Source: Coniferiporia sulphurascens
Lineage: Eukaryota; Basidiomycota; Agaricomycetes; Hymenochaetales; Hymenochaetaceae
Direction of reading: 5' to 3'
Length of the DNA stretch: 64,000 bases
Assembly (NCBI GenBank): GCA_002794785.1
Contig: NBBA01000010.1
Span: 372,001 to 436,000 of the forward strand
The position numbers and the translations under genes are program-made. Below are positions 12,016 through 23,196 of the stretch, one piece after another (position 1 is the stretch's first letter; each line of letters starts with the position of its first letter). The notes beneath the pieces are model-generated. The model was not told the origin of the DNA and ran no database searches. It saw only the letters and a list, made by a program, of their open reading frames with translations.

Positions 12016-12237
12016 GGGACGTGCGAGTACGTCGTGCGCGGCGACGGGGGCGAATGCACTTCGACGTGAAGGGGGTTAGTAGTAGTGGACAGAGGCGTCC
12101 GGGCTGTGAGCTGGCGCAACACGTCGGGAGTATGCTTACATCAGCATCGGCCGGATTTCTTTTTCTGCATCCAGTCAGCCAGTGTATTTGGTGCTCGCGC
12201 TTCAGAGTTAACGTCCACCATCTTAACGTCCACCATC

Positions 12238-12647
12238 ATGGTACGCGCTCTCGAGTCTAAGTAAATACGCTGATGCTCACTACCCTCTGTAGATTATCCC
12301 AGTGCGTTGCTTCTCGTGCGGCAAGGTCGTCGGCGACAAGTGGAACCAGTACATGACTCTGCTCGCCCAGGGCATTAACGAAGGGTGCGTCTTCAGCCTC
12401 TGCGCTGTATGCCGCTTTCTTATGGCTTTGGTCCACTCCTACCGCAGTGAAGCGCTGGACGAACTCCAGCTGAAGCGTTACTGTTGCCGCCGTATGGTCC
12501 TTACTCATGTGGACCTCATCGAAAAATTACTGCATTACAACAGTGCGTCCTTAATTATACGCTGTGAAAACATAATACTCATTTTTATTCGAAAATCTAG
12601 GCCAGGAGCGTACGAGGGACAAGTTGCCCACTGGCTTGCCGTCGTAG
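12238..12647 (+). CDS. RPB10: RNA polymerase I/II/III shared subunit RPB10 (RPABC5)
   Basis: Exons 12238-12240 (only the ATG), 12293-12384, 12448-12542 and 12601-12647 give 78 residues, close to the usual 67-71. This small zinc-binding subunit is common to all three nuclear RNA polymerases. The invariant [17 protein letters not shown], the atypical zinc-ligand pair YCCRRM, and [12 protein letters not shown] are all present. The start codon sits alone in the first exon, directly after two tandem 15 bp copies of TTAACGTCCACCATC (12208-12237). The tail after LLHYN is a few residues longer than in other fungi. Confidence 0.95.
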
Positions 12648-12781
12648 AGGTTCGGTATGCGTGGTGGTCTCGACCAGTCGAGAGTCTTCTATGCATTGCT
12701 TCTGCTACTTTATCCATTGTAATCTAGATGTATCAACAACAAAGTACTAATAACTACAACAAATGGTACAAGCTCCGAGCA

Positions 12782-14761
12782 TTAAGTGTCTTCACTCTCT
12801 TTGAGCGTCATCTCGTCGAAGTCTTCTAGCAGTTCGTCCAGTTTTATTTCCGGGAAGTCAGGCTCCTCCTCGTCTGTCTCATCTTCCGTGGGTGCAGCTG
12901 CCTGCGGCTCCTCCTCCTGTACCTCTCCTCCGTCCACATCCATGGAATACTGGCTCTTGCCCTTCTGCCGTGTTTTCCCGGTTGCCGTGGCTGGTCCCGA
13001 TCCAGGTGCCTTATAGAGATTCACTGCGGCACGTAACTCCTCGTCTTCCTCAATGTCGCGCAAGAACAGCTCGTAGTCTTCTTCGACCTTCTTCTTGTCA
13101 CGCCCGCCCATGCGTCCAATAACGCCTCCGGGTCCACTTTTATTGCGACCGCTCTCTGCTGCACCCTCATCCGCTTCAGCCTCCTTCGCCATACTGCGCA
13201 GCTTCCACGCGCGGGTGCGATTCTTCTTCCGGCGATGCGGGTACGTCTTGCGTACGAGAATGACGTCTGGTATGCGTCCAGACGGCAGGTCGGCGAACGC
13301 GTCTGAATTGAAGTTTGCATTCGAGAGGTGGTAGCCGAGCACTGCGTCGCCAGGCTGGAGGATCGCGCCGAGGTGTGTGCGTGTGTGGTAGACCTGATCG
13401 AGCGCACCCTCGTCAAAGTCCATGTCTTCGTCGTGATTAGCACCGGATGAGCGGAACGCGCCGTTCACCGCAACCTGTGCATCTGCGAGGACCCACTTGC
13501 CGCGGGTCGGTCCTGACGGCTCGACGTCGAGCACGGTGAATTCAACCAAGTCGCCGACGCTCGCAAGCGCTTCGAACGGGGCGCGAAAGAATACAGGTGC
13601 GCTCACGTCAATGGCTTGCAGGGAGGCCGGATCGACTAGGTGGAGTGAGTTCCCGACGCGCGTACATAATGTAAGCGGGGAGATATTTGAAAGTGAGCGC
13701 GCCTGTTTTAAGGGGAGACACACGAGGTCGTCTTTGCATATCGGGGCAATCTCGACGGAGTAGGTAAATTTGTAACTTGATGTACCCGAGTGTGTGTCGG
13801 TAGAAAGCAGCTGTTCCGAAGATTTTGTACTGAAGATGTCAATGTCAGACCGGAGAGAACATGTGTGAAACAGGAGATATACGCACTGAATGGGCACGAC
13901 ACCGGTCAGGAAGTCGACCATTCTTATCGCATGATTGCGTTGACTGTAGAAGAAATCAAGCCCGTCGCGTACCTCCTTCACCGATATTGTCTCCTTTTGT
14001 GCGCCGTGCTTGAGGATGAGCTGCTCGAGGAAAAGGAACGTACGCTTGTGCGGGACCTTTTGTCGGACCTGCACAAGTGCCTTCCATGTGTTCTTGGCTG
14101 CAAGCTTAGCACAGTCGGGGCACTGCGTGTACTGAACGAGGTATTCAACCTGGAAGATCTGCTGCAAGATCGTCGACGTGAAGACCTGGCGTAGATTATA
14201 ATCCCATATATACGACACAAATCAATGAATGGTTGAAGACACATACCTCTTTTTGAATCGTTAGCTTGACTTTTATGCGCTTCGAGTGCGGCTCCGTCCA
14301 GATGAAGCCAGCATCGATGAGGCGAACCTTGTTCAGACCCTTCAGCTTTTTGAGACATATTGCAAGAAGCAAGCGCGACTCCGGCTCAGCGATCGTCCAT
14401 GTTTGAGGCGGGGATAGAAATCGCTCGCAGTTTCTGCAAAACGAGAGCGAAGCTACCAGAATGACGATCACTGGTCAATGTATGCGCTGTATTCACCGAA
14501 CAGATGCGACACACCTTGTTTCGGAATACCCTCTGTTATATCGACACTACGTCCAAGACATGATGAAAAGGCATGAAAGAAGATCTTTACTACTAGACGC
14601 ACGAATTTCGCAGACAGGGGATACAGAGATTCGCAGAGTTGGGCTCAATCGGAGTGCCTAGAAATTAAAAATATAAGACAAAGTATGCAGAGCAGCACAG
14701 GGTACATACCGCAGTCTGCGCAAAGCACACGATGAACAGGAGGAGCGGCGACAAACTCCAT
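12782..14761 (-). CDS. NMD3: 60S ribosomal export adaptor NMD3
   Basis: Minus-strand exons 14761-14710, 14657-14603, 14546-14515, 14452-14247, 14185-13887 and 13829-12782 give 563 residues. NMD3 links the nascent 60S subunit to the exportin CRM1. The N-terminal zinc-binding Cys pairs are visible: VLCADCG, NLCIPCLRNS, SFCRNCERFL and QCPDCAKLAA. Further landmarks are WTEPHSKRIKVKLTIQKE, SEQLLSTDTHSGTSSYKFTY and ICKDDLVCLP. The C-terminus is acidic and low-complexity, ending EMTLKESEDT, where the nuclear export signal of the family resides. It is convergent with RPB10 (135 bp apart) and divergent from the mL45-like gene (about 150 bp). Confidence 0.93.
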
Positions 14762-14915
14762 GGTGAGCTCAACGTCGAGGGCGGTGACCAAGCTTGCTTA
14801 AGTTTTAATGGCTGATGACTCCCGACCGCTCAGATCCGGAAACCAAGCAATTTTACTGACGTAATCAAGTCTGAAATTTCTCGAGTTTTATTTGCGCTTG
14901 CCGTCACGTCCGCCC

Positions 14916-16161
14916 ATGATCACCAAGGCTTGCTGCCGCCCGCTGCTTTCGCCGCCTTTCCTTCTTTCGCGCGGCCAGGCTCGATGGTACGCGCAGCAGC
15001 GCACCGCGCGTACGCCGCGCTCGGCTGCACAGGCGTCGACGACAAATCCTTCTCCTAGTTCCCAGCTCAAGAATCGCACGCTTCCACCGACTGCATCTTC
15101 AGCTGCGGTCGTAGGTTCTACGCCCAGTGCTAGGCCCACTGGAAGCGCTCCGGTGATCCCAAAATCAGATGGTGAAGCGTTCCATAGAGTCCGCCAGGCA
15201 GTGCTTGCACGCGAAATGGAGCAGTCAGGCCAGCAGCTCGAAATGCTCCGGCTGTCCATGAGTACAGGAATGGATCCATGGTCGAGCAAGGCGATGCTCA
15301 TGGGTATGTCGACCTCTTTATGATATCTCTAGAGTCGCTAACTAGGATCTGGCAGACCTTCGCATACCGTCGAAGCCCACCAGCTTCCGCGCTTTGCGCG
15401 ACAATTGGCGCAATAGTATACAGAACATATTAAGGTTCGTGCAAATTGTACCAATTGAGTTCTTGTACTGATCGTGCACCTATAAGCTAGTATGTTCCGC
15501 TTGGCTACCGACTTTGCCTTTCCTGGTATTCTGACGAAGTGGCGGATACATCCACAACTGTTCCGCACCAAGTCGACGCACGACAATGGATGGGTCGCTC
15601 CCTACCGCCGGGAGATGCTCGATGCGTACATTCGAATCAACCAAGCGATTGCATCGTATGTCAAAAAATATTATGTTTAGGCCACAGCCCTAAATTGCCT
15701 TTTTCTAAATTAGTGGTGACTCGAAAACGCTGACGAAACTGACTGCGTACGAATACCAAGAGCACGCGGTCCGGCTGCTCCATCGTAGCATGGCACGAGC
15801 ATTTGAAACAAAGCGCACATATACCTGGTCTCTCAACAAACTTATCTCACCAGTTCGGATCGTCTCCCTGCGCGCGTACCCGCTGTACCATGGCGCTGAA
15901 GAACCAAAATTTGGCAACCGCAACTGTGTGCAAGCGGTCGTGCGCTTCGAGACCATGCAGACCCTTACTATACGCAACGCGCGTGGGCAGGTATTGCGTC
16001 CAGACGGCACAGTTGCGGAGGAGGGCTATACACCTGAGCCGCGCAGGGTACTGGAGTATCTACTTTTTGAGAACAAGATGTTCTACAGGGACGGATGGTA
16101 TGTGCGCGATCAGATGTTCGAGGGCGTAAAGCCGAAGTTCAGGGAAATTGCCCTCGACTAA
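14916..16161 (+). CDS. mitochondrial ribosomal protein, Tim44-like domain (mL45/Mba1-type)
   Basis: Exons 14916-15303, 15356-15434, 15491-15655 and 15714-16161 give 359 residues. The N-terminus is Arg/Ser-rich (ARWYAQQRTARTPRS) and looks like a mitochondrial presequence followed by a low-complexity stretch. The C-terminal half matches the Tim44-like fold of mL45/Mba1, which docks the mitoribosome at the inner membrane: FAFPGILTKWRIHPQLF, LHRSMARAFETKRTYTW, AVVRFETMQTL, and the closing segment YLLFENKMFYRDGWYVRDQM. The start codon 14916 is the first ATG in frame. Family assignment is good; whether it is the strict ortholog of mL45 or of Mba1 is not decided here. Confidence 0.8.
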
Positions 16162-16498
16162 GAGGTGCCGCTTGTATATCTTACTTATCCCGTCTAATGA
16201 AAACGCTCGTAATATTTGTGATCCCCTCAGATGCATTCCCAGTTAGGTCGTGCATATATCGGATTGAATGGACTTGGAGATTGATGAATTCGTCTAGGCC
16301 ACCACTGATTCGTTATAGGTGCGAGACGGATGTAATTTCCTTAGGAAAAGTTACAGGCGTAAAAACGCATGGTCCTCAACTTTGAACAAAGATGACTTTT
16401 CAATCAAGCTATAGATGTACGTGTATTTCTAAAGTCACTCGATTGATTTCGATCGTACTTTGGAACTCATTTTTGAAAAAGGTTGACCCCAATCCAAT
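16162..16498. other. convergent 3' intergenic region
   Basis: Spacer between the convergent mL45-like and flavin monooxygenase genes. No gene is visible here. Confidence 0.4.
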
Positions 16499-18024
16499 CT
16501 AAATATTCTGGCTGACAGCGCCACCCTCTCTCGCCAATAACCTCTGCATCAAGTCCACCCACTCATGATTCCCGTCTTCTCCGATGCCTTTCACCCACTC
16601 TTCCGCTTCTCCGCTTTAACCAACGCTTCCCAAGCGTGCTTCAACTCGAACTTGTCTTCATACGCCTGTATACTCCATTCGGGACCTTCCATTCGTCTCC
16701 AGTTAACCCAGCGAAAACGTGCATCGCGTCACGATATATGTGGTGCTCGTGTTGTCTGAAGTGGTGCCACGCATGAGCGAGCGCGTCGGGATTGTCCCCG
16801 ATTATGGGGTTTGCGCGCAGCTCCGCGACGCGTGTGAGCACCGCGTCCGCTTCGGCGGCGACGTCAAGCGATGTAGGTTCGCTGAATACGCGTACGATTG
16901 CTTGCGCCTGAGCTTCGAAGAGTGGGAGCGGAGGGACCCTCACTGGTAATCCGACGAATGCCACGGCTGCCGGTGGAAAATCGCCCTGTAGTGGGAACAT
17001 GCCAAGCGCGAGCGGGAAGAGGTGTTGAGAGCTGTTGTGCAGATGCGAGGGAAGCGGCGGTACAGGTGGGGGCAGAGTGTTCTGCAGGTCGGTGAAGAAA
17101 GGGAAAGAGTACAAGAAGCCTGTCGCGAGGAAGACATAGTCGATGTCCGTCTCGAACGAGCCGTCCTCGAAATACACCGTACGCGGCGAGTCCGCGGTAT
17201 CTGACGTTAGGTCAGAGAAACGCACAGCACGCCCGTGTACGGTGATATTCCCTCCACCCTCTGTGGTAGCATCGGGCGCGGCGATCACAAGTTCAGTGCA
17301 CATGCCACGCATTTCCGCTGCAATGTCAGTGCCGCTGGGGCCGCCACCGACAACGAGGACCTTGTCGCCGACGTAAGAAGGCGCGCGGTACCACGCGGAA
17401 TGTAATACGCGCTTTGCCGCACGCCAAGAGTCAAGCCTGGGAAGAGGTGGAAAATACGGCACGCGAAAGTGTCCACTGGCGACGACTAGGCGGTCATATT
17501 CGTGTTCCTCCTTGGTTGACGTGCTGACCCTCCAGTGTGTCCCGGTCCAACGCGTCGAGGTCACGGCAGTGTTCAAGTGAATGTGCGGCCGCAGGTTGAA
17601 TTCCTTGGCGTATGTGCGGAGGTATTCTTCAATGACGCTGGCCTTGGGAAATAGCGGAGTTGATGGGGGGAACCAGAAGCTTGAATAACACATCACAGGG
17701 TGGGGAAGGTTGGCTACGACGGAGTCGTGCAGAGGCGTGAGGGGCGGGTCACTAGTAGCAGGAGCTGGTAGCCTATACTCTCTTCGTTGGTATGCGTCTT
17801 CTATTGAAGAGTGTGTTGACTTACCATACTCCGCCTATATCGTCACGATCTTCGTATGCATCGACGGACCATAGGCCAGCTTTGAACTTATCAGAATCCT
17901 TGATGACCTTGAGAACAGCAAGACCTGCCGCGCCAGCTCCGACTACGCATATTTTCAGAGAAGTCTTTTGACTCGGGGAACCTAAGTTCGTAGTATGAGT
18001 GAGATAAGGAACTGGAACTATCAT
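16499..18024 (-). CDS. flavin-containing monooxygenase-like protein, C-terminus frameshifted
   Basis: Exon 1 is 18024-17825 and exon 2 begins at 17772. The N-terminal FAD-binding motif is CVVGAGAAGLAVL, with the intron just after GGVW. The second dinucleotide fold is VLVVGGGPSGTDIAAEM, and FLATGFLYSFPF is the family's ATG-type motif. Together these mark a class B flavin monooxygenase that oxidises N- or S-containing or other small substrates with NADPH; the substrate is unknown. The uninterrupted frame stops at 16641 (443 residues, ending RRMKTSSS). Beyond it, two successive one-base frame changes expose family-like C-terminal sequence, HAWEALVK and then EAEEWVKGIGEDGNHEWVDL, ending at 16499. 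I therefore extend the gene to 16499. Confidence 0.8.
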
Positions 18025-18539
18025 TGTAAACTCAAGATCGGTTGCATACTCAGGGCGTTGTCCATAACGCAGGTGTGCCAGAGGTCGATTCCGAACGAAT
18101 TTCGGCGGGCGATAGGGGAACGGGTCCAGGAGTTTTTATGACCATACTTATGCTATGTCGCCATCCCGAGTCGCGACACTCTGGAAAGTATCGCTCAAGT
18201 CGCGGGCAGACTCGGACTCGGAGCTCAGCTTTTTGATACTTTCCGTCCGCACGTGACAAGGCCTCCGAGTCCGAGTCATAATTCCGCATAATTAGTACTC
18301 TGAGATATCCCAACAATGGCGTATGTTGCGCGCTTCTCACACCCATAACGGGGCTACTGTGCTGACGGGTCCGTTAATAAGAGTAGTAATACATTGGACC
18401 GGCTATTCATGCCCGGTCTTGCAGAGATAAACGCCCTTCATTTACTTACAGAAGCAACACCAAAATGCAAGACTTTGAACTAAAGGAAGTCTAGATAGAC
18501 CCTCGCACGACCAGGCGATGGAACACCTATCGATGGAAA
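18025..18539. other. intergenic region with interleaved inverted repeats
   Basis: Between two minus-strand genes. A 15 bp perfect inverted repeat is present: GACTCGGACTCGGAG at 18209-18223 against CTCCGAGTCCGAGTC at 18263-18277. A second 10 bp pair, GGAAAGTATC at 18183-18192 and GATACTTTCC at 18235-18244, interleaves with it. A CACGTGAC E-box-like site lies between the arms. No coding frame is supported. Confidence 0.5.
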
Positions 18540-20101
18540 CTAGACCACTCTCTTCGTCGCCCATGCAAGGTCCCATTTCAAGCTCCAACACACAGGGGGC
18601 TCGAGGATATCTGCGCTTGCGCGTCTTTGCCATTCGTCGACGGTAGCACTTGGGATCCCACTTGACAAGAGCAGCGGTTTGCTAGATGTCAAGAAGTACT
18701 GGATAGTCCAAAAAGGCCGTATCGTCAGCCTCTGAGTAACGCTAACCCGAGTCATAGTGCTTACCAGCATGTTCCGCTCGGTGAGCCGTGCAATCTCTTG
18801 CTCTATCTCATCCTGTGCACCGAGCGTTGAAGTCGTACCGGCTGGCCCGCTCCATTGAATTGGGCTGTAGTAAACCCGCTTCCCTAATAACCCGAGACTA
18901 GGCTCATTCTGCACATAGAACTCCAGGAACGCGCCACCGGCTTTTTCCGGGTTTACCGAGAACGAAAGCATGCGGCCAACAGATTCGGCGAGCCAGCGTC
19001 CGATCCAACTGCCTGTAGTGGATTCATCGACAGTGTCTGCAGAAGGAATAGGTTGTCCATCTGGCGCGTAAACATGACCGTTCCCGTCGGCGAGGAGGAG
19101 AAGCCCGCCTGTAATGAATGCGTATTGAACGTCGGCGTTTCGGCGCGAGGAGGTGCGGAAAAAACTGACCAGGCTTGAGTATCGTTGCGATCATGCGCAT
19201 TAACTCCGACCTATCTATGACCTACGAGATTCGTAAGTACTTTGCGATGGAACCATTTCCCGGTCAGATACGGACATGTCCAGCAACGCAACGGCAATGC
19301 ACTATGTCGAAGGACTCGGCATATTCTTCGAGCCCTTTGGTTGCGTCTGCGGTCACGAAGCTAGATTGAAAGGAGTTTAGCGCGGACAGGGTTATGATTT
19401 AGGGTAGGTAAGTATCTTTTTTGTTTACCTGCAGTTTTCGGGAACGGACCTCAATAAAAACCATCGTGTTAGTAATTTAATTCAAATTTGAGGGTATAGA
19501 CTTGGGACGTAAGGGGTCTAAAGACTGCATACTCACTGAAGCTTCGGTTCGGCTAAATCCAGTCCTACGACCTTGGAGTGTGGGTACATTGTTGCCATTT
19601 CAGCCGCCCTGGCATAAGGCCGCGATTAAAAACCAGCGTTCTTGGGAGGGGTGGCTAGCCCGTGTTATCAACTAACCAGATTCCCGAACCAGATCCCAGG
19701 TCCAGCACCGAAGGTCGGTCGGTCTCGTCCGTGCTGTCAGATTTTGGGGCCAGCAAACTCGCAACAATTCCTTCGACGTCTGGAGGATAAAGCCCGGAGC
19801 CACCAATTAAGAGCTTCCAGATACGATGTTGAATGGTCAGACGCTGTGTGAGTTTGGGAAGGACCGCGCTGTGCATTAAGACTTTTAAATAGCATTTTGA
19901 ATTGAGGTTCCTTACATCGTGCTCTTCCGTGTCGACGGGGAGCTTGTACACCTGCACATATTGCCGATTTTGCACCAGTAAGCTCCGACTTATTAAGTGA
20001 GTAACGGCAGAACAGAAACGCACGTCACTGTGAACGTTCATGCCCCGTCCATGTACGTCTCTAAGACCGCCGAGAGTACCGGCAACCGCTGCAGAGGACA
20101 T
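18540..20101 (-). CDS. SAM-dependent methyltransferase
   Basis: At least eight minus-strand exons. The first ones are 20101-20024, 19951-19916, 19843-19677 and 19608-19537; the last ends at 18540. Motif I of class I methyltransferases is VLDLGSGSGIW, split by an intron inside the Trp codon. The post-I acidic residue lies in VVGLDLAEPK, and ESFDIVHCRCVAGHV is the usual motif IV region. LKPGGLLLLADGN is motif VI-like. The overall arrangement resembles the large family of fungal LaeA/TAM-like methyltransferases; the substrate is unknown. Exon assignment between 19180 and 19540 is approximate because two very short exons are involved. Its upstream region was separated from the HAD gene by the copia insertion. 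Confidence 0.85.
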
Positions 20102-20622
20102 GGTAGAAAACAGGCTTTCCGATACCAGATAGACTGATTAGAAATGCTGGAGCGGAAGACTGAGTAGTAGCTTGAGTGTGAGGACCTCTTAAAAGGCGGC
20201 ATCAGAGGACGAAATCCACAATGTACTTATAGTGGTCTAAACAGCATCCGAACACCCGCGAAATTGTGCTTATCAAACGACATATCGCAGCACAAAATGA
20301 AAGCTGATGAGACCGGGCGAAGAAAGTCGGAATAGATTCGATTCAAGTCCAGCGCATGCTGCTATAAAATTGCCAGTTGCCTTTTGAGGTTAGGCGGCCG
20401 AAAAGAGCGGGGATTGTGCCGAGATGCCGCCCTTCTTTGAATATTAAAGGATCACGTGTAGTGATTAGATACGGAAGTTACTTCCCATACGCCAACATTG
20501 CCGGGTGCACGTTGATTTATCCACAAGCGCTAGACCGGATGGAATATTAATAATGTCACGGATAACAGCAGTGGTCTTAAACGCTCAGAACAGCGACACA
20601 AATGGCCTCCACATCGCCGTTG
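20102..20622. promoter_or_regulatory. left half of a probable former bidirectional promoter
   Basis: This non-coding stretch lies upstream of the minus-strand methyltransferase. With the copia element removed it would join 28274-28322 and form one 570-580 bp region between the divergent methyltransferase and HAD start codons. I see no defined operator. Confidence 0.45.
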
Positions 20623-20627
20623 GATAC

Positions 20628-21441
20628 TATTAAATAAATATAATGAATGTACTAAATATAAAGATGGTCATATGAACACCCATCTTACTAAGTGAACAAT
20701 AATGCAACGATAATGCAATTGAATAGGAGCTATGATAGTTATAGTATATGTAGCTCATGGTAGATGTATATAAGGAGGGCTGGTGTTACAATTTTCCTTT
20801 ACTTTCTCCTTTAATATGCTGACTCACTTCCCCTTCATCATCATCAGTCAGCATAACTCCCCCATTCCTCTGTCTTACTCATCCTTATTCGCCTTGCACC
20901 ATAAGACGCCATGATGACGCCTTATTGCACCATCATGACGTGCTTTGCTTACTGATCACCGCACTTGTATTACCAAGGCATTCCTTGAGTTTCCATGACC
21001 TTCCATAGGTCTGGTAAACACACCTAACCAAGTCACTACAGTAGCAAACACATAGAGTAGCATATAAGCATGTAACTTCAGTAGCACAAGTCCTAAGCTT
21101 GTGCTCTTAGTTCATACAAGCCCATTATCTGCTATCACTAGTCCACTGTGTGCCCCAGGACAGTAGTCGCTTCGTCATAACCTGACTTCACTCCAAGAAG
21201 CATACTGTGTCGATCAGGAAGCCCCTCTGACAATCACCTTCGATTTATGACATCTAGGAAGCCCTGTTGCTGTACTACTAGCCCCGACGATCAGGAATCC
21301 CCGACGTCGATCACCGCATAACCATTGAGCTTAACAGCTGGTCCCTACCATGAAATACATTGGTTTATGCTGATAACCCACCTTCACCTACACTGCACCA
21401 CTGCACCTCATAGTCTACCACAACGTGTGTAGATTTTAAGA
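20628..21441 (+). repeat. copia 5' LTR, split by a solo LTR
   Basis: The LTR begins TATTAAATAAATATAA and ends GATTTTAAGA. Its own length is 256 bp, the same as the 3' LTR; the remainder is the 553 bp solo LTR at 20784-21336 plus its 5 bp duplication. A TATA-like TATATAAGG lies shortly before the interruption and may be the element's promoter. Base differences from the 3' LTR are scattered, mostly transitions. Confidence 0.92.
20784..21336 (+). repeat. solo LTR (second family), copy a
   Basis: It is 553 bp, starting TGTTACAATTTTCC and ending GAGCTTAACA, with TG…CA termini. It is flanked by the 5 bp direct repeat GCTGG (20779-20783 and 21337-21341). It interrupts the copia 5' LTR. The right third carries several spaced copies of an AGGAAGCCC-like motif. 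No internal region of its parent element occurs in the window. Confidence 0.9.
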
Positions 21442-21452
21442 GGTTATGAGCC
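21442..21452 (+). promoter_or_regulatory. primer-binding site, complementary to the initiator tRNA-Met anticodon arm
   Basis: GGTTATGAGCC starts immediately after the 5' LTR. It complements the anticodon stem-loop of eukaryotic initiator tRNA-Met (…GGCTCATAACC…) rather than its 3' CCA end. This matches the half-tRNA priming known for Drosophila copia. Complementarity beyond these 11 bases is not evident. Confidence 0.75.
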
Positions 21453-22112
21453 TTGACTCTACAACTAACGAAACAATTAATGAATTTATAAATCCTCGAA
21501 TAACGAAACTATGTCTGACGGACAGAAACCAAACACTCGTGAGCAAACACATCTCCAAAAATTATCAGGATTACGAATAATTGCTAACAAGCTAAAAATA
21601 ACATATATGCAGTCATCAACTATCAAAGAACTCGAAGAAAAAATCCAAAAAGCCAAAGATAGCAAAAGGTTAGTTGACCTAATAGTTCAATGTAACCTTA
21701 GACAAATACCCATTAATGGAACGGAACAACAAATTCAAGATCAAATTAACAGGTATGACAATTCTACCAAAGACAAAAAATTAAAAATAAAAGCTGACTA
21801 TAAAATGGAATTAATGAATCACGCTAAAGATTTAGGAATATCAGATCAAGGAAAATCATCTGAAATCAGATATCGAATCAGTACATATTTGGGTATATCT
21901 GACCCAAGAGAAAAAGAACAATTTAAAATTGATAACCCTTATATTAAGCCAGAAGAAGAAAGCGATAAGAAAGAAGACAACGATAAAAAAGAAGACAAAG
22001 AAGAAAATACTGAAGAATCCAAAAATAACCCATCATGTGAGCCATCAGAACCATCTGATCCTGACGATTCAGACGCTAATGATACTGAGGAAGATGAACC
22101 GAGTATGGCAAC

Positions 22113-23196
22113 TGTTACAATTTTCCTTTACTTCCCTTTACTGCGCTGACTCACTTCATCTTCGTCATCATCAGTCAGTGCACCTCCCCTATTTCTCTGC
22201 CTTACTCATCCTTATTCACCTCACGCCATAAGACGCCATGATGACGCCTTATTGCACCATCATGACGTGCTTTGCTTACTGATCACCGTACTTGTATTAC
22301 CAAGGCATTCCTTGAGTTTCCATGACTGTTAAGCTCAACGGTTACACGATGATCGATGTCGGGGCTTCCTGATCGTCGAGACTGATGGTACGGCAACGGG
22401 GCTTCCTAGATGTCATAAGTCGAGGTGAGGATCGTCGGTGGGGCTTCCTGATCAACGATGTGGACGTGGTGGGCTTCTTGGAGAGAGTCGGGTTACGACG
22501 AAGCGACTATTGACCAGGTGGCAAACAGTAGACTGGTGGTAGCAGATAATGGGCTTGTATGAACAAAGAGCACAAGCTTAGGGCTTGTGCTACTGAAGTT
22601 ACATGCTTATATGCTATTCTATGTGTTTGTTACTGTAGCGACTTGGTTAGGTATGTTTACCAGACTATGGAAGGTCATGGAACTCAAGGGAATGCCTTGG
22701 TAATACAAGTACGGTGATCAGTAAGCAAAGCATGTCATGATGGTGCAAGAAGGTGTCATCATGGCGTCTTATGGCGCAAGGAGAATAAAGATGAGTAAGG
22801 CAGAGGAATAGGGGAGTTGCGCTGACTGATGATGACAAAGAGGAAGTGAGTCAGCGCATAAGGGAAAGTAAAGGAAAATTGTAACAGCTACAGTAGCAAA
22901 CACATACAGTAGCATATAAGCATGTAACTTCAGTAGCACAAGCCCTAAGCTTGTGCTCTTTGTTCATACAAGCCCATTATCTGCTACCACCAGTCTACTG
23001 TGCGCCACTTGGCCATCAGTCGCTTCGTCGTAACCCGACTCGCTATAGAAGCCTACCACGTCCACATCGCCAATCAGGAAGCCCCATCGACGATCCCCCT
23101 CAACTTATGACATCTAGGAAGCCCCGTTGCCATACCATCAGTTCCGACGATCAGGAAGTCCCGACATCAATCACCACGTAACCATTGAGCTTAACA
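22113..23196 (+). repeat. solo LTR copy b, interrupted by an inverted copy
   Basis: The outer copy runs 22113-22326 and 22887-23196 and is flanked by GCAAC duplications (22108-22112 and 23197-23201). It sits in gag. Compared with copy a, about 35 bp are missing at the junction with the inner copy. Confidence 0.88.
22327..22886 (-). repeat. nested solo LTR, inverted, inside copy b
   Basis: This 560 bp segment starts TGTTAAGCTCAACGG and ends GAAAATTGTAACA, the reverse complement of copy a. The five bases on each side (ATGAC and GCTAC) do not match, so no target duplication is left. Confidence 0.88.
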
